DNA from: Roseateles oligotrophus
GTDB lineage: Bacteria; Pseudomonadota; Gammaproteobacteria; Burkholderiales; Burkholderiaceae_C
Length of the DNA stretch: 64,000 bases
Direction: 5' to 3'
Assembly: GCF_025717515.1 (NCBI RefSeq)
Contig: NZ_JAJIRN010000010.1
Span: 124,001 to 188,000, forward strand
Each line of letters begins with the position of its first letter. Positions within the stretch are counted from its first letter, which is position 1. Below, piece by piece: positions 1 through 8,959 of this stretch. The position numbers and the translations under genes are program-made. The notes beneath the pieces were generated by a model. That model worked only from the letters and a program-made list of their open reading frames with translations. It was not told where the DNA came from and made no database searches.

Positions 1-127
1 ATCCTTACGATCATGGCGCCGGCAGTAACAGTCTTTACCTGGCAAGACCTTTGACCACCTGCACCTGCTTTGCGGCCGGCGTGAGGGTGGTCATTGGTTT
101 TTACATGCCGGCCGCGTAAGGAAAAAG
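1..127 (+). promoter_or_regulatory. 3' part of a probable yybP-ykoY Mn2+ riboswitch plus leader
   Basis: The stretch around 41-52 (GGCAAGACCTTT) matches my memory of the conserved 3' strand of the yybP-ykoY manganese aptamer. The 5' half of the aptamer would lie left of the window. Downstream, TGACCACC (52-59) can pair with GGTGGTCA (86-93), and GCGGCCGGC (72-80) can pair with GCCGGCCGC (107-115). The two pairings interleave, as expected of a switch. The second stem ends three bases before the AAGGA ribosome site (118-122). The downstream gene belongs to a family often preceded by this riboswitch. The aptamer cannot be verified in full because it is cut. Confidence 0.6.
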
Positions 128-709
128 ATGGAAGCGTTTTTGATATCCACCGGCGTTGTCGCCCTTGCCGAAATTGGCGACAAGACCCAGCTCTTGGCCT
201 TTTTGCTGGCGGCGCGCTTTCGAAAACCGCTGCCAATCTGTCTGGGCATCCTGGTCGCCACCGTCGCCAACCATGCCTTTGCGGGTGCTTTAGGATCCTG
301 GATCACCGCCCATGTCAACCCGCTGACCATGCGTTGGGTGCTCGGCATCGGCTTTCTGGCGATGGCGATTTGGACGCTGATTCCCGACAAGATCGACGAG
401 GAGGTGGAAGGCGGCGCGAAGCTGAAGTTAGGCGTTTTCGGCACCACCGTCGTGGCCTTCTTCATGGCCGAGATGGGCGACAAGACGCAATTCGCCACCA
501 TCGCGATGGCGGCGCAGTTCAATGCCTTTTTCGCTGTTGTCGCGGGCACCACCTTGGGCATGATGATTGCCAATGTGCCGGCGGTATTCTTGGGCGACAA
601 AATGGCGGGGCGCATCCCGGTGCGGCTGGTGCATGCGGTGGCGGCCTTGATTTTTGCCCTGCTCGGCGTGGCGACCCTGATTGGGTTGGGACAGGGACTG
701 GGCTTGTAG
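128..709 (+). CDS. GDT1/TMEM165 (UPF0016) family cation exporter
   Basis: Inner-membrane protein of 193 residues, the usual family length. It shows the family's duplicated architecture: EIGDKTQ near residue 15 and EMGDKTQ near residue 117, each in a hydrophobic helix and separated by an acidic loop (PDKIDEE). These E-x-G-D-K-T motifs line the ion path. Bacterial members such as Vibrio MneA export Mn2+, while eukaryotic members move Ca2+ or Mn2+ against H+. An AAGGA site lies six bases before the ATG. The probable Mn2+ riboswitch immediately upstream supports Mn2+ as the substrate. This is the first gene of the window and appears monocistronic, with 170 bases to the next gene. Confidence 0.88.
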   Translation: MEAFLISTGVVALAEIGDKTQLLAFLLAARFRKPLPICLGILVATVANHAFAGALGSWITAHVNPLTMRWVLGIGFLAMAIWTLIPDKIDEEVEGGAKLKLGVFGTTVVAFFMAEMGDKTQFATIAMAAQFNAFFAVVAGTTLGMMIANVPAVFLGDKMAGRIPVRLVHAVAALIFALLGVATLIGLGQGLGL

Positions 710-879
710 CTTTTGTTGTCAATCGAGCCTATGCGGCGGCGCCGTTTGCTGGTTCAATAATGTCGATGCGGCGAGCGAGGCTCAAGCTTTGCTCGCCACT
801 GTCGATGTCCTGAAAGGGCGCACCGCCAACACGGCCGACCCTCCTAGTAATTCGTTGAGATACCAAGGGGAAACAGAAA

Positions 880-2034
880 ATGTCAGAGACTTCACGTGTG
901 CTACTCGTCGACGATGACGAATTGACCTTGCAAATGCTTGAAGCCACGTTGGAGGACGATTACAAAATCAGCAGCGTCACCAGCGGCAGTGAAGCCTTGG
1001 CCCGTTGTGCGGCCGAGACTTTTGATCTGATCGTGCTGGATGTCGACATGCCGGGCCTGGATGGTTATGAAACCTGCCGACAACTGAAAGCCAACCATGC
1101 CAGCGCCGAGATCCCGGTGATCTTCCATTCCGCCCGCACCAGCATTGACGAGCGTTTGCAGGGTTATGCGGCCGGTGGTGCCGACTACTTGCCCAAGCCC
1201 TTCGATGCCGGAGAACTGATCGCCAAGATTGGTCTGGTGCTCAGCAACCGCGCCAAACAACAGGAGTTGAGCGGGCAACTGGAAGAAACCTTGAATGCGG
1301 TTTTGTCCACCGCCGACATGATGGGCGAGGCCGGTGTGGTGCTGGAGTTCCAGCGCCAACTCGGCACCTGCGCCGACTATCCCGATGTCGCTCAAGCAGT
1401 GTTTGACGCCTTGCAGCGCTATTCGCTGGAGGGCTGCGTGCGGATTCAGGGGCGCGCCGAGCTGTTTGCCGGCAACGGACGCGGCCCTTGCAGCGCCTTG
1501 GAAAATTCCATTCTTGACCACTTGATCAGTCAAAAAGAAGGCCAACGGATTCGGCCACTGGGGCCCCATACCGGCTTCGCCTATGGCTCGGTGGTGCTGT
1601 TTGTGCGCAATCTGCGCATGGACCGTGGCGGCATCGAAATGGACCGCAACGAGTCGGAGCGCATGGGTCGCGCGATCGATAACGTTGCGATGCTGGTCGA
1701 GGGCGCGATCGTGCGCGTGGCCGCGCTCGACACCGAATTGGCGACCCGCGATTTGGCCGATGTGCGCCATCTGGTCAGCATGACGCGAGGCGCCTTGACC
1801 GACATTTCGGCCCGCAGCCAGGCCCAGCGCATGGAAATTCTGCGCGCGTTCGAGGAGCTGACCGAAGAGGTGGAGCTCAGCTTCGTGAAGCTGGGTTTGA
1901 CCGACGATCAAGAAAATTTCCTCAGCAACATCATCAAGAAGCAAGCCGCCAAAGTGATGGGCTCCTTGGATCAAAGCCAGGAGGTCGAACAGTTTCTCGG
2001 CCGGGTGATTCACAAGCTGAATCAGCACGGCTGA
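880..2034 (+). CDS. Response regulator with unassigned C-terminal half
   Basis: 384 residues. Residues 1-120 form a receiver domain: acidic pocket D11-D12-D13, phospho-acceptor D54 in VLDVDMPGLDG, and the conserved lysine in YLPKPFD near residue 105. The remaining 260 residues contain no DNA-binding, GGDEF, EAL or HD signature that I recognise. A central part may be GAF-like and the last 110 residues are rich in charged helices. A good ribosome site (AGGGGAAA) precedes the ATG. The hybrid kinase starts 22 bases downstream on the same strand, so the two are very likely co-transcribed and functionally paired. Output is probably by protein interaction rather than DNA binding, which is inference. 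Confidence 0.85.
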   Translation: MSETSRVLLVDDDELTLQMLEATLEDDYKISSVTSGSEALARCAAETFDLIVLDVDMPGLDGYETCRQLKANHASAEIPVIFHSARTSIDERLQGYAAGGADYLPKPFDAGELIAKIGLVLSNRAKQQELSGQLEETLNAVLSTADMMGEAGVVLEFQRQLGTCADYPDVAQAVFDALQRYSLEGCVRIQGRAELFAGNGRGPCSALENSILDHLISQKEGQRIRPLGPHTGFAYGSVVLFVRNLRMDRGGIEMDRNESERMGRAIDNVAMLVEGAIVRVAALDTELATRDLADVRHLVSMTRGALTDISARSQAQRMEILRAFEELTEEVELSFVKLGLTDDQENFLSNIIKKQAAKVMGSLDQSQEVEQFLGRVIHKLNQHG

Positions 2035-2056
2035 ACGACGCCAGCGGGAGCGCCCA

Positions 2057-5000
2057 ATGGAAGGTGAAATTGATGGGGCAAGTGCGACGTCGCACGCCAC
2101 GGTGAACCATCAGCGCTATCAGAACCTGGGCGATCTGAACAGCAAATTGGTCGAGCAGATTGGCCGCAGTGCCTATTTGCTATTGAGCCTGATGCTGGCT
2201 GCCGCCACGATACATCTGCTGATCACGGCCTTTCAAACGGACCAAACCTGGTCCGGCCGCCTGACTCAGATGCGGACGGCTGCCTGCATATGGCTGCTGT
2301 CGCTGAGTGCGCTTGGCGTGGCGCGCTTTTTTGGCGTGCGGGTCGCGGCAGCCTTCTTCAGTTGGGCGGCCATCTTGGTGCTGTTCGGCACGGCGGTGCT
2401 GAATGGGCTGGGTGTGCATGCTCCGGGCCTGATCGCCGTGACGGCGCTGCTGGTCGTGATAGGTTTGATGGTCGGTACCGGGTCCGCGAAGCTTGCCACT
2501 GCCTTGGCCGTGCTTGGCTATTTGGCGCTCTGGCAGCTCGAAGCGCAGGGCTGGATCGTCGGCTTCAAAGCCTTTTCCGCCGTCACTGGCGGCAATGCTG
2601 CGGCTTCGATCGGCCATGTCGTCGTTTACGTCGCCATCAGCCTGATTTTGGGTTGGCTGGTGGTTCGCTATGGCACCCTGTTTTGGCATGTCACCTCTTC
2701 CTTGGAGGGCTCGCGCCGCTTGCTGGCCGACACCGTGCGAGCGCAGCAGGTGGCCGCGCAAGACTTGCGTGACAGTGAAGAGCGCCTGCGCATCTTGCTC
2801 GACAACTCGTTGACTTGTATTCAAATTCTTGAAGGCGATAGCGGTGCCTTGCGTTTTGCCAACGCGCAGACATTGATGGCCTATGGCTGCGCGCGAGTGG
2901 CCGAACTGGACGTCAACCTGATTTGCCCGGGCGAACCCTATTCCAAAGATAAGCTGATGCAGCGTGTACACCGCACGGTCGAACACGGCGCGCAGTATTT
3001 TGAGTGGCAATCAAAGCGGCTCGATGGCGCACCGATCTGGTGGGACATCAAGATGGAGCGACTGTTGCTGGGCGAGGAGTCCTGCGTGGTGGTGTTCGGG
3101 CATGACATCACCGCGCGGGTGCGCGCCGAGACCGAACTGCGAGTCAGCCGCACGCGGCTAGAGGACGAGGTGCGCGAGCGCACGGCCGAGTTGGTGGCCG
3201 AGAAGCTCTTGATACAAAGCATTCTCGAGGCGCTGCCCATCACCCTCAGTATTCGCGATTTGCAGGGCCGCTACACCCTCGTCAACCGCAGTTTCGAGCG
3301 TGCCACGGGGACGCGTCGACAGGAGGTACTGGGAGCAACGGCGCGCGATGTATTTCCGGCCGCAATGGCGGCCGAGATTGCCGACATCGACGCCCGCCTG
3401 ATGGCCGGCGCCGGCAGCTTGACCGTCGAGCGTCAATTGGGCGAATTGAAGGCCGGCGGCAATGATTACCTGATCACCACGGTGCCGCTGCTGGACGCGC
3501 AGGAGCGGCCGATAGCCGTGCTCAATCTCGGCACCGAAGTGAGTTCCTTGAAACGCCTGCAACGTGAACTCAGCCAGGCCAAAGACGAGGCCGAGCGCTT
3601 GGCCTTGGCCAAGAGCGACTTCCTCGCCAATATGAGCCATGAAATCCGCACGCCCTTGAACGCCGTCTTGGGTCTGGCGCAACTGGGCATTGGCCGCAGC
3701 GGCGACCCCATCGCGGCACGCAGCGGCTTCGAGCGCATCGTGCGCTCGGGCCGCCATTTGCTTGGCGTCATCAATGACATCCTGGATTACTCCAAGGTCG
3801 AGAGCGGCAAGCTGGACATTGAAAACCTGCCCTGCAATCTCAGCCATCTGGTCAAAGAGGTCTTGGAGCTGGTGTCCGAGCGTGCCGATGCCAAAAACCT
3901 GCGACTGCGCATCGAGTACAAGGCCACGCATGACTGGGTCATGCTGGACACGCTGCGGGCCACCCAGATTTTGGTCAACCTGCTGTCCAACGCGATCAAG
4001 TTCACCGACAAAGGCCGGGTGGTGTTGGCGGTTGAACAGAAAAACGGCCGACTCTTGTTTGCCGTCACCGATACCGGCGTCGGCATATCGCCCGAACAGC
4101 AGTCGCGGGTGTTCACCGCCTTCGAGCAGGCCGACTCGTCCACGACCCGCAAATTTGGTGGCACCGGCCTGGGTTTGAGCATCAGCAGCCAGTTGGCCGT
4201 GGCCATGGGCGGCGGCATCAGCGTCAGCAGCGAGCCGGGGATAGGGTCTTGCTTCACCTTGGATCTGCCATTTTTGCAGGCCACACCCGAAGTCTCGACG
4301 CCGCACCGGGAGGAGGCCCCGCCGCTGGAGGCTCAGCCATCGAACCCGCTCGGCTCGGCGCCACTCAGCGGCCTGCGCATCTTGATCACCGATGATGTGG
4401 ACATCAACCGCGAGATTCTGCAAGACATGCTGGCGGCGGTGGGCGCGGATGTGATGGCCGCCGAGGGCGGCGCGCAGGCCTTGCAGCGGCTGCGCGAAGC
4501 GGGCCCCAGCGGCTACGACCTGGTGCTGATGGATGTGCAAATGCCCGATATGGACGGCTACGAGGCAACCCGACTGATTCATCAGTTAGCACCCAAACTC
4601 AAGGTACTGGCGCTGACCGCCCATGCGCTGCCCGAGGAACGCAGGCGCTGCCTGGCCGCGGGTATGGTCGCTCATGTCACCAAGCCGATCGACCAAGCCG
4701 AGCTGATCCGCGTCTTGTTGGCGCAGACCGAGGGCATGCCGCGCCGCAGCGTTGCCGAGCGAGCGCCGACGATTGCGCCGGTCACGCCAAGCGCAAGCAA
4801 GCCACACACCGGTTCAGTGCCCCAATGGCCGGTCATGGCGGGCACCGATTTCGCGGCAGCCCTGACGCGCTGCGCCGGCCGCCATGAATTGCTGGCCAAA
4901 TTGCTGGGCACCTTTGCCAAGCAATATGCACAGCATCAGACCTTGTTTGAAGAGGCCCAGATCACCGGCCTGCCGGCCTTGTGCAGCGCTGCCCACCGGC

Positions 5001-5191
5001 TCAAAGGCTTGGCCGGCAACCTGGGGCTCACCGCCTTGGCCGAGCGTGCCACCGCGCTCGAAGCGGCCGCTTCTGTGCATGGCGATGCCGGCCAAATACC
5101 GGCCACCTTGATGGCCTTGAACGCCGAACTCGGGCCCATGGTCAGCGTAATCGCCGACTGGCACCAGGCTTACAGCCTCAAAGACGCCTAA
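2057..5191 (+). CDS. Hybrid sensor histidine kinase (PAS-HisKA-HATPase-REC-HPt)
   Basis: 1044 residues. The order is an N-terminal membrane region with about six hydrophobic helices (roughly 35-225), a first PAS-like domain (about 245-365), a second PAS domain (about 385-505), a HisKA dimerisation domain with MSHEIRTPLN and H528, and a HATPase domain with DTGVGI and GGTGLGLSI. A receiver follows with phospho-acceptor D826 in LMDVQMPDMDG, then a C-terminal HPt domain with H980 in AAHRLKG. This is the complete BarA/ArcB-type phosphorelay. It can send phosphate to a separate receiver, and the upstream response regulator (880-2034) is the obvious partner. The membrane region does not resemble a known sensor domain, so the signal is unknown. 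Confidence 0.93.
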   Translation: MEGEIDGASATSHATVNHQRYQNLGDLNSKLVEQIGRSAYLLLSLMLAAATIHLLITAFQTDQTWSGRLTQMRTAACIWLLSLSALGVARFFGVRVAAAFFSWAAILVLFGTAVLNGLGVHAPGLIAVTALLVVIGLMVGTGSAKLATALAVLGYLALWQLEAQGWIVGFKAFSAVTGGNAAASIGHVVVYVAISLILGWLVVRYGTLFWHVTSSLEGSRRLLADTVRAQQVAAQDLRDSEERLRILLDNSLTCIQILEGDSGALRFANAQTLMAYGCARVAELDVNLICPGEPYSKDKLMQRVHRTVEHGAQYFEWQSKRLDGAPIWWDIKMERLLLGEESCVVVFGHDITARVRAETELRVSRTRLEDEVRERTAELVAEKLLIQSILEALPITLSIRDLQGRYTLVNRSFERATGTRRQEVLGATARDVFPAAMAAEIADIDARLMAGAGSLTVERQLGELKAGGNDYLITTVPLLDAQERPIAVLNLGTEVSSLKRLQRELSQAKDEAERLALAKSDFLANMSHEIRTPLNAVLGLAQLGIGRSGDPIAARSGFERIVRSGRHLLGVINDILDYSKVESGKLDIENLPCNLSHLVKEVLELVSERADAKNLRLRIEYKATHDWVMLDTLRATQILVNLLSNAIKFTDKGRVVLAVEQKNGRLLFAVTDTGVGISPEQQSRVFTAFEQADSSTTRKFGGTGLGLSISSQLAVAMGGGISVSSEPGIGSCFTLDLPFLQATPEVSTPHREEAPPLEAQPSNPLGSAPLSGLRILITDDVDINREILQDMLAAVGADVMAAEGGAQALQRLREAGPSGYDLVLMDVQMPDMDGYEATRLIHQLAPKLKVLALTAHALPEERRRCLAAGMVAHVTKPIDQAELIRVLLAQTEGMPRRSVAERAPTIAPVTPSASKPHTGSVPQWPVMAGTDFAAALTRCAGRHELLAKLLGTFAKQYAQHQTLFEEAQITGLPALCSAAHRLKGLAGNLGLTALAERATALEAAASVHGDAGQIPATLMALNAELGPMVSVIADWHQAYSLKDA

Positions 5192-5437
5192 GCCAGCTTG
5201 GCCATATCGTAAAAATATATTCGCACGAAGTGCCCAAAGTCACTGACCGGGCGATGCGAAAAGACAACTCGAAGGGTTTGCCCCGGTGCTCAAGGGCGGG
5301 CGAATGGCTAAAAAATGCGATCACCGCACTTTACGGTGCGGAAAAAACGCAGTTTGGCCCAATGCGGCCGGCGGCAAAGCACTGACACAACAGCCCTAAC
5401 GCAACCGCACTAACACCACTTAAAGCAGGAGTGCTCG

Positions 5438-8161
5438 ATGTTGAAAACAACCCGACTTAGTACCGCCTTGGCATTGATTTATGCCGGCGGATTGGCGATT
5501 ACGGCCCCAGTAGCGATGGGCCAGGAAACTCTTGAACGTGTCGCCATCACGGGCTCGTCGATCAAGCGAATCGACGCGGAGACCTCGGTTCCCGTTACCG
5601 TCATCACCCGCGCTTCGATCGACCGGTCCGGCGCCTCGAACGTGCAGGAACTGGTTGACCGCCTGAGCTCGAACAACGGCGGTGGCCGCTCCTTGGGCGA
5701 GTCCATCGGTGACTCGAACGCGACCGGCCAAACCGGCGCTTCGATGCGCGGCCTGGGTCGCGAGCGCACGCTGGTTTTGCTGAACGGCCGCCGTTTGACA
5801 CCTTATCCCTTTGCCGGTCAGGGCGTTGACCTGAACGCAATCCCCTTGGCTGCCATCGAGCGCATCGAAGTGCTGCGTGACGGCGCCTCGGCCACCTACG
5901 GCTCCGACGCGATCGGCGGGGTGATCAACTTCATCACCCGCAAGGACTTCACCGGCGGCGAATTCACCGTCTCGATCGAATCCCCGCAAGCCAAGGGTGG
6001 CCAGGTCAAGGGCATCACCGGCGGCGCCGGATTCGGCGATTTGGCCAAGGACAAGTTCAACATCCTGGGCACCTTCAGCTACGAAAAATACGACGTCATC
6101 AAGGCCTCTGACCGCGACTTTTCGAAGACCGGCAACCGCCCCGACATTGGTGTGGTGAAGTCTTCGGGCAATACCTTCCCGGCCAATGCCTATCTGAACG
6201 ATACCTATATTTCTCCTGTCGACGGCAAGGACAAGGCCGGCTCGTTCGTGCCAGGCGTGCCCGGCTTCCCGACCTGCGCACCACCGGACAGCTTCAAGGG
6301 CGGATCCAATTGCCGCTACGACTACTCCAGCAAGATCGACATCGTGCCGGCGTCCGAGCGCATGGGCGCCTTGGCGCGCGCCACGGTTCAGCTGAACTCC
6401 GATACGGTTTTGTTCGGCGAGTTCGCCTACTCGAAGAACGAAATCACCTTCGGCTCCTCACAGACACCGTCGAGCACCACCGGTCGTCCTGACTACCTCT
6501 ACCCGGCCGGCGGCAAGTTCTACCCGACCGCCAAGGTGGATGCCTCCTTCCCAGGCTACCGCGGTGACTTGGTGATCGCATGGCGTATGGTTGATGGCGG
6601 CCAGCGCTTGACGAAGACCACCAATGACATGACCCGCGTGCTGGTCGGCGCCGAGGGCACTTTTGCCGGCTTCGACTACAAAGCGGGGCTGATGAAGGCC
6701 AAGGCAACGGCGGTTGAGTCCTTCCTGACCGGCAACTTCTCCGACACCAAGCTGGTTCAAGTGCTGAAGACCGGCAATGTGAACCCGTTTGGCGCCAACG
6801 ACGCCGCCGGCCTGGCGCTGTTGAAGACGGCTGAGCTGTCGGGTGAGAACCGCAATTCCCACACCGACACCGATGGCTTCGATTTCTCCGTGACGCGCGA
6901 GTTGTTCGCCATGGGCGGCGGCAATGCCGCGATTGCCGTGGGCCTGGACCTGCGCAAGGAAAAATACCTGGACGGCTATTCCGATATCGCCGGCTCGGGT
7001 GACATCGTTGGCGGCTCGGGCAATGCCGGCAAGGTGAAGGGCGAGCGCAACACGCGCGGTCTGTTCGCCGAGTTGAACCTGCCCGTCATCAAGGACGTGG
7101 AGCTCAACCTGGCCATGCGTTCCGACAAGTACAGCAACTCCAAGGGCGAGTCGCGTGACGGTAGTTCAACGACTCCCGACATGTCGTCCACCAGCCCCAA
7201 GGTTGGCATCCGTTGGACCCCGATGAAGACCCTGCTCTTGCGGGCCTCGGCAGGCAAGGGCTTCCGTGCCCCGGCGCTGGACAATTTGTACGCGCCTTCG
7301 GCCGGCACCAATCTGGCCGGCAACTTCAACGACCCTTACTACAACACCTTGGTGGGTTGCGCCAACAAGCCTGACCCTAACTACTGCGACACGCAGCTGA
7401 CGGCCATCAACAACAGCAATTCCAAGTTGAAGCCCGAGAAGTCCAAGACGACATCGCTGGGCATGGTGTTCGAGCCGATCAAGGATCTGTCCACCGAAGT
7501 CGACTACTTCGACATCCAGATCACCGATGGTATTACCACGTTGTCGGGCGATGACATCATGAAGGACTGGTACAAGAACCAGACCGGCCCAACCACCAGC
7601 ACTTCGGTGTACGCAAACCGCCTGGTCAAGAATGCCAAGGGCTATCTTGACTATGTCAATGCGTCCTTGGAGAACATCGGCAAGCAACGCGCCTCTGGTT
7701 TCGACTTCAGCGCCAAGTACCGCATCCGTTCGGAAATGGGCACTTTCACACCTGGTTGGGAAGCTACGCTGCTGACCAAGAGCACGACCACCAACGTCGT
7801 GACCGGTGTTGAGATTGACAACCTGGGCAAATATGCCCGCGGTGGCCCGGCCGTGAAGTTCAAGCAGACGATGTCGCTGGACTGGGATTCCGGCGCATGG
7901 GCCGCTGGCGTGCGCTACTTCCGTCAAAGTTCTTACGAGGACTACGACGAGGTCCATAAGGTCCCAGCATATGACCTGTGGGATCTGCAAGGCCAGTACA
8001 AGGGCATCAAGAACCTGGCCATCACCGCCGGCATCCGCAACTTGCTGGACAAGAAGCCGCCGTCAACCGTTCAGGAAGATTACTTCCAGGTTGGCTTCGA
8101 CCCAACTTATGCCGACGTGAAGGGCCGCACCTACTACCTGCGCGCAAACTACAAGTTCTAA
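5438..8161 (+). CDS. TonB-dependent outer-membrane receptor
   Basis: 907 residues with a signal peptide (cleavage near residue 28, after VAMG). The plug domain contains the typical VTVITRASIDRSGA stretch and LLNGRRLTPYP, followed by IEVLRDGASATYGSDAIGG. A long beta-barrel ends in the aromatic strand YYLRANYKF, as outer-membrane insertion requires. The plug resembles the Xanthomonas/Caulobacter-type receptors that import organic oligomers rather than ferric-citrate receptors with an N-terminal signalling domain, and no such signalling domain is present. A GCAGGAG site precedes the ATG. The next two genes encode an oxygenase and a secreted peptidase, which suggests peptide import. The actual substrate is unknown. 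Confidence 0.92.
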   Translation: MLKTTRLSTALALIYAGGLAITAPVAMGQETLERVAITGSSIKRIDAETSVPVTVITRASIDRSGASNVQELVDRLSSNNGGGRSLGESIGDSNATGQTGASMRGLGRERTLVLLNGRRLTPYPFAGQGVDLNAIPLAAIERIEVLRDGASATYGSDAIGGVINFITRKDFTGGEFTVSIESPQAKGGQVKGITGGAGFGDLAKDKFNILGTFSYEKYDVIKASDRDFSKTGNRPDIGVVKSSGNTFPANAYLNDTYISPVDGKDKAGSFVPGVPGFPTCAPPDSFKGGSNCRYDYSSKIDIVPASERMGALARATVQLNSDTVLFGEFAYSKNEITFGSSQTPSSTTGRPDYLYPAGGKFYPTAKVDASFPGYRGDLVIAWRMVDGGQRLTKTTNDMTRVLVGAEGTFAGFDYKAGLMKAKATAVESFLTGNFSDTKLVQVLKTGNVNPFGANDAAGLALLKTAELSGENRNSHTDTDGFDFSVTRELFAMGGGNAAIAVGLDLRKEKYLDGYSDIAGSGDIVGGSGNAGKVKGERNTRGLFAELNLPVIKDVELNLAMRSDKYSNSKGESRDGSSTTPDMSSTSPKVGIRWTPMKTLLLRASAGKGFRAPALDNLYAPSAGTNLAGNFNDPYYNTLVGCANKPDPNYCDTQLTAINNSNSKLKPEKSKTTSLGMVFEPIKDLSTEVDYFDIQITDGITTLSGDDIMKDWYKNQTGPTTSTSVYANRLVKNAKGYLDYVNASLENIGKQRASGFDFSAKYRIRSEMGTFTPGWEATLLTKSTTTNVVTGVEIDNLGKYARGGPAVKFKQTMSLDWDSGAWAAGVRYFRQSSYEDYDEVHKVPAYDLWDLQGQYKGIKNLAITAGIRNLLDKKPPSTVQEDYFQVGFDPTYADVKGRTYYLRANYKF

Positions 8162-8183
8162 ACCGATCGCGGTGAGAATATCG

Positions 8184-8211
8184 GGCAGGCCTTCGGGCCT
8201 GCCTTTTTTTT
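8184..8211 (+). terminator. Rho-independent terminator after the TonB receptor
   Basis: GGCAGGCC and GGCCTGCC form a perfect 8-base-pair stem around a TTCG tetraloop, followed by eight Ts. It sits 22 bases after the receptor stop codon and 18 bases before the oxygenase gene. It may end most transcripts while allowing some read-through to the oxygenase and peptidase genes. Confidence 0.93.
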
Positions 8212-8229
8212 GAGCAATGGGGCAAAGCC

Positions 8230-8931
8230 ATGCAGTACATCAACCCTGAATTAGACATAGAGCAACTTGGGCGGTCGTTCCAACGCGACGGGCGCGTGCT
8301 GATCCGTGATTTCTTCGATCCTGCGGTGGTCCAAGCACTGAGTGCGGCCGTCGATCAGATCGACTGGGCGCTGACCTACCGGGACACCAAGGGCGACCGG
8401 GTACTGAGCGGCGAACAATTGCGCGCTCTGACTCCGGAGCAGCGCGAGATGCTGGTCGAAGGCGTCAATACGGTGGCCCGCAATGAATTCCAGTTCTCAT
8501 TCTTCACCGAATCAATGGTTGCGGCCGCCAAGCGCGGCGACACCGATTTGCTGGCGCGCTTCATGCGCTGGATGGCCGACGAGCAGTTCATGGCCACCAT
8601 CCGCCAGATCACCGGCATTACCGAGATCAACCGGGTGTATGCACAGGCCACCATGTACACGCGGGGCAATTTCCTGGTCGCACATGATGACCATGTGGAT
8701 GCCGAAGATAGGCGTTTGGCCTACGTGATCAACCTGACACGCAAATGGCGGCCGGATTGGGGCGGCTTGCTGCACTTCACCAAGGCGGACGGCAGCGTCA
8801 CCGACAGCTACTTCCCGCATTTCAATTCGCTCTCGCTGTTCAAGGTGCCGCAATCGCACTTTGTTTCATACGTGCCGCCGTTTGCCAACGCCGAGCGCAC
8901 AGCGATCACCGGTTGGCTGATTGCCGCTTGA
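8230..8931 (+). CDS. 2OG-Fe(II) dioxygenase family protein
   Basis: 233 residues, cytoplasmic (no signal peptide). The jelly-roll iron triad is visible: H152 and D154 in FLVAHDDH and H210 in PQSHFVSY. R223 in the following ERTAITGW stretch fits the 2-oxoglutarate carboxylate. The family includes prolyl hydroxylases and other protein or amino-acid hydroxylases (COG3751-like). It lies between a TonB receptor and a secreted S9 peptidase, only 28 bases from the latter. An amino acid or peptide derived from the imported material is therefore a reasonable substrate, but that is inference from context. Confidence 0.78.
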   Translation: MQYINPELDIEQLGRSFQRDGRVLIRDFFDPAVVQALSAAVDQIDWALTYRDTKGDRVLSGEQLRALTPEQREMLVEGVNTVARNEFQFSFFTESMVAAAKRGDTDLLARFMRWMADEQFMATIRQITGITEINRVYAQATMYTRGNFLVAHDDHVDAEDRRLAYVINLTRKWRPDWGGLLHFTKADGSVTDSYFPHFNSLSLFKVPQSHFVSYVPPFANAERTAITGWLIAA

Positions 8932-8959
8932 GCTGCAAGACGCATTGAGGAGTCAATTC

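Noticed and set aside
3158-4582. 474-codon frame opposite the hybrid kinase
   Set aside because: Shadow of the kinase, HATPase and receiver coding sequence.
5300-5350. Terminator after the hybrid kinase
   Set aside because: CCGCAC/GTGCGG hairpin is followed by As, not Ts, on the plus strand.
8921-8959. Upstream ATG for the S9 peptidase
   Set aside because: It would add 13 residues before the signal peptide and overlap the oxygenase; the ATG at 8960 has a GAGGAG site.
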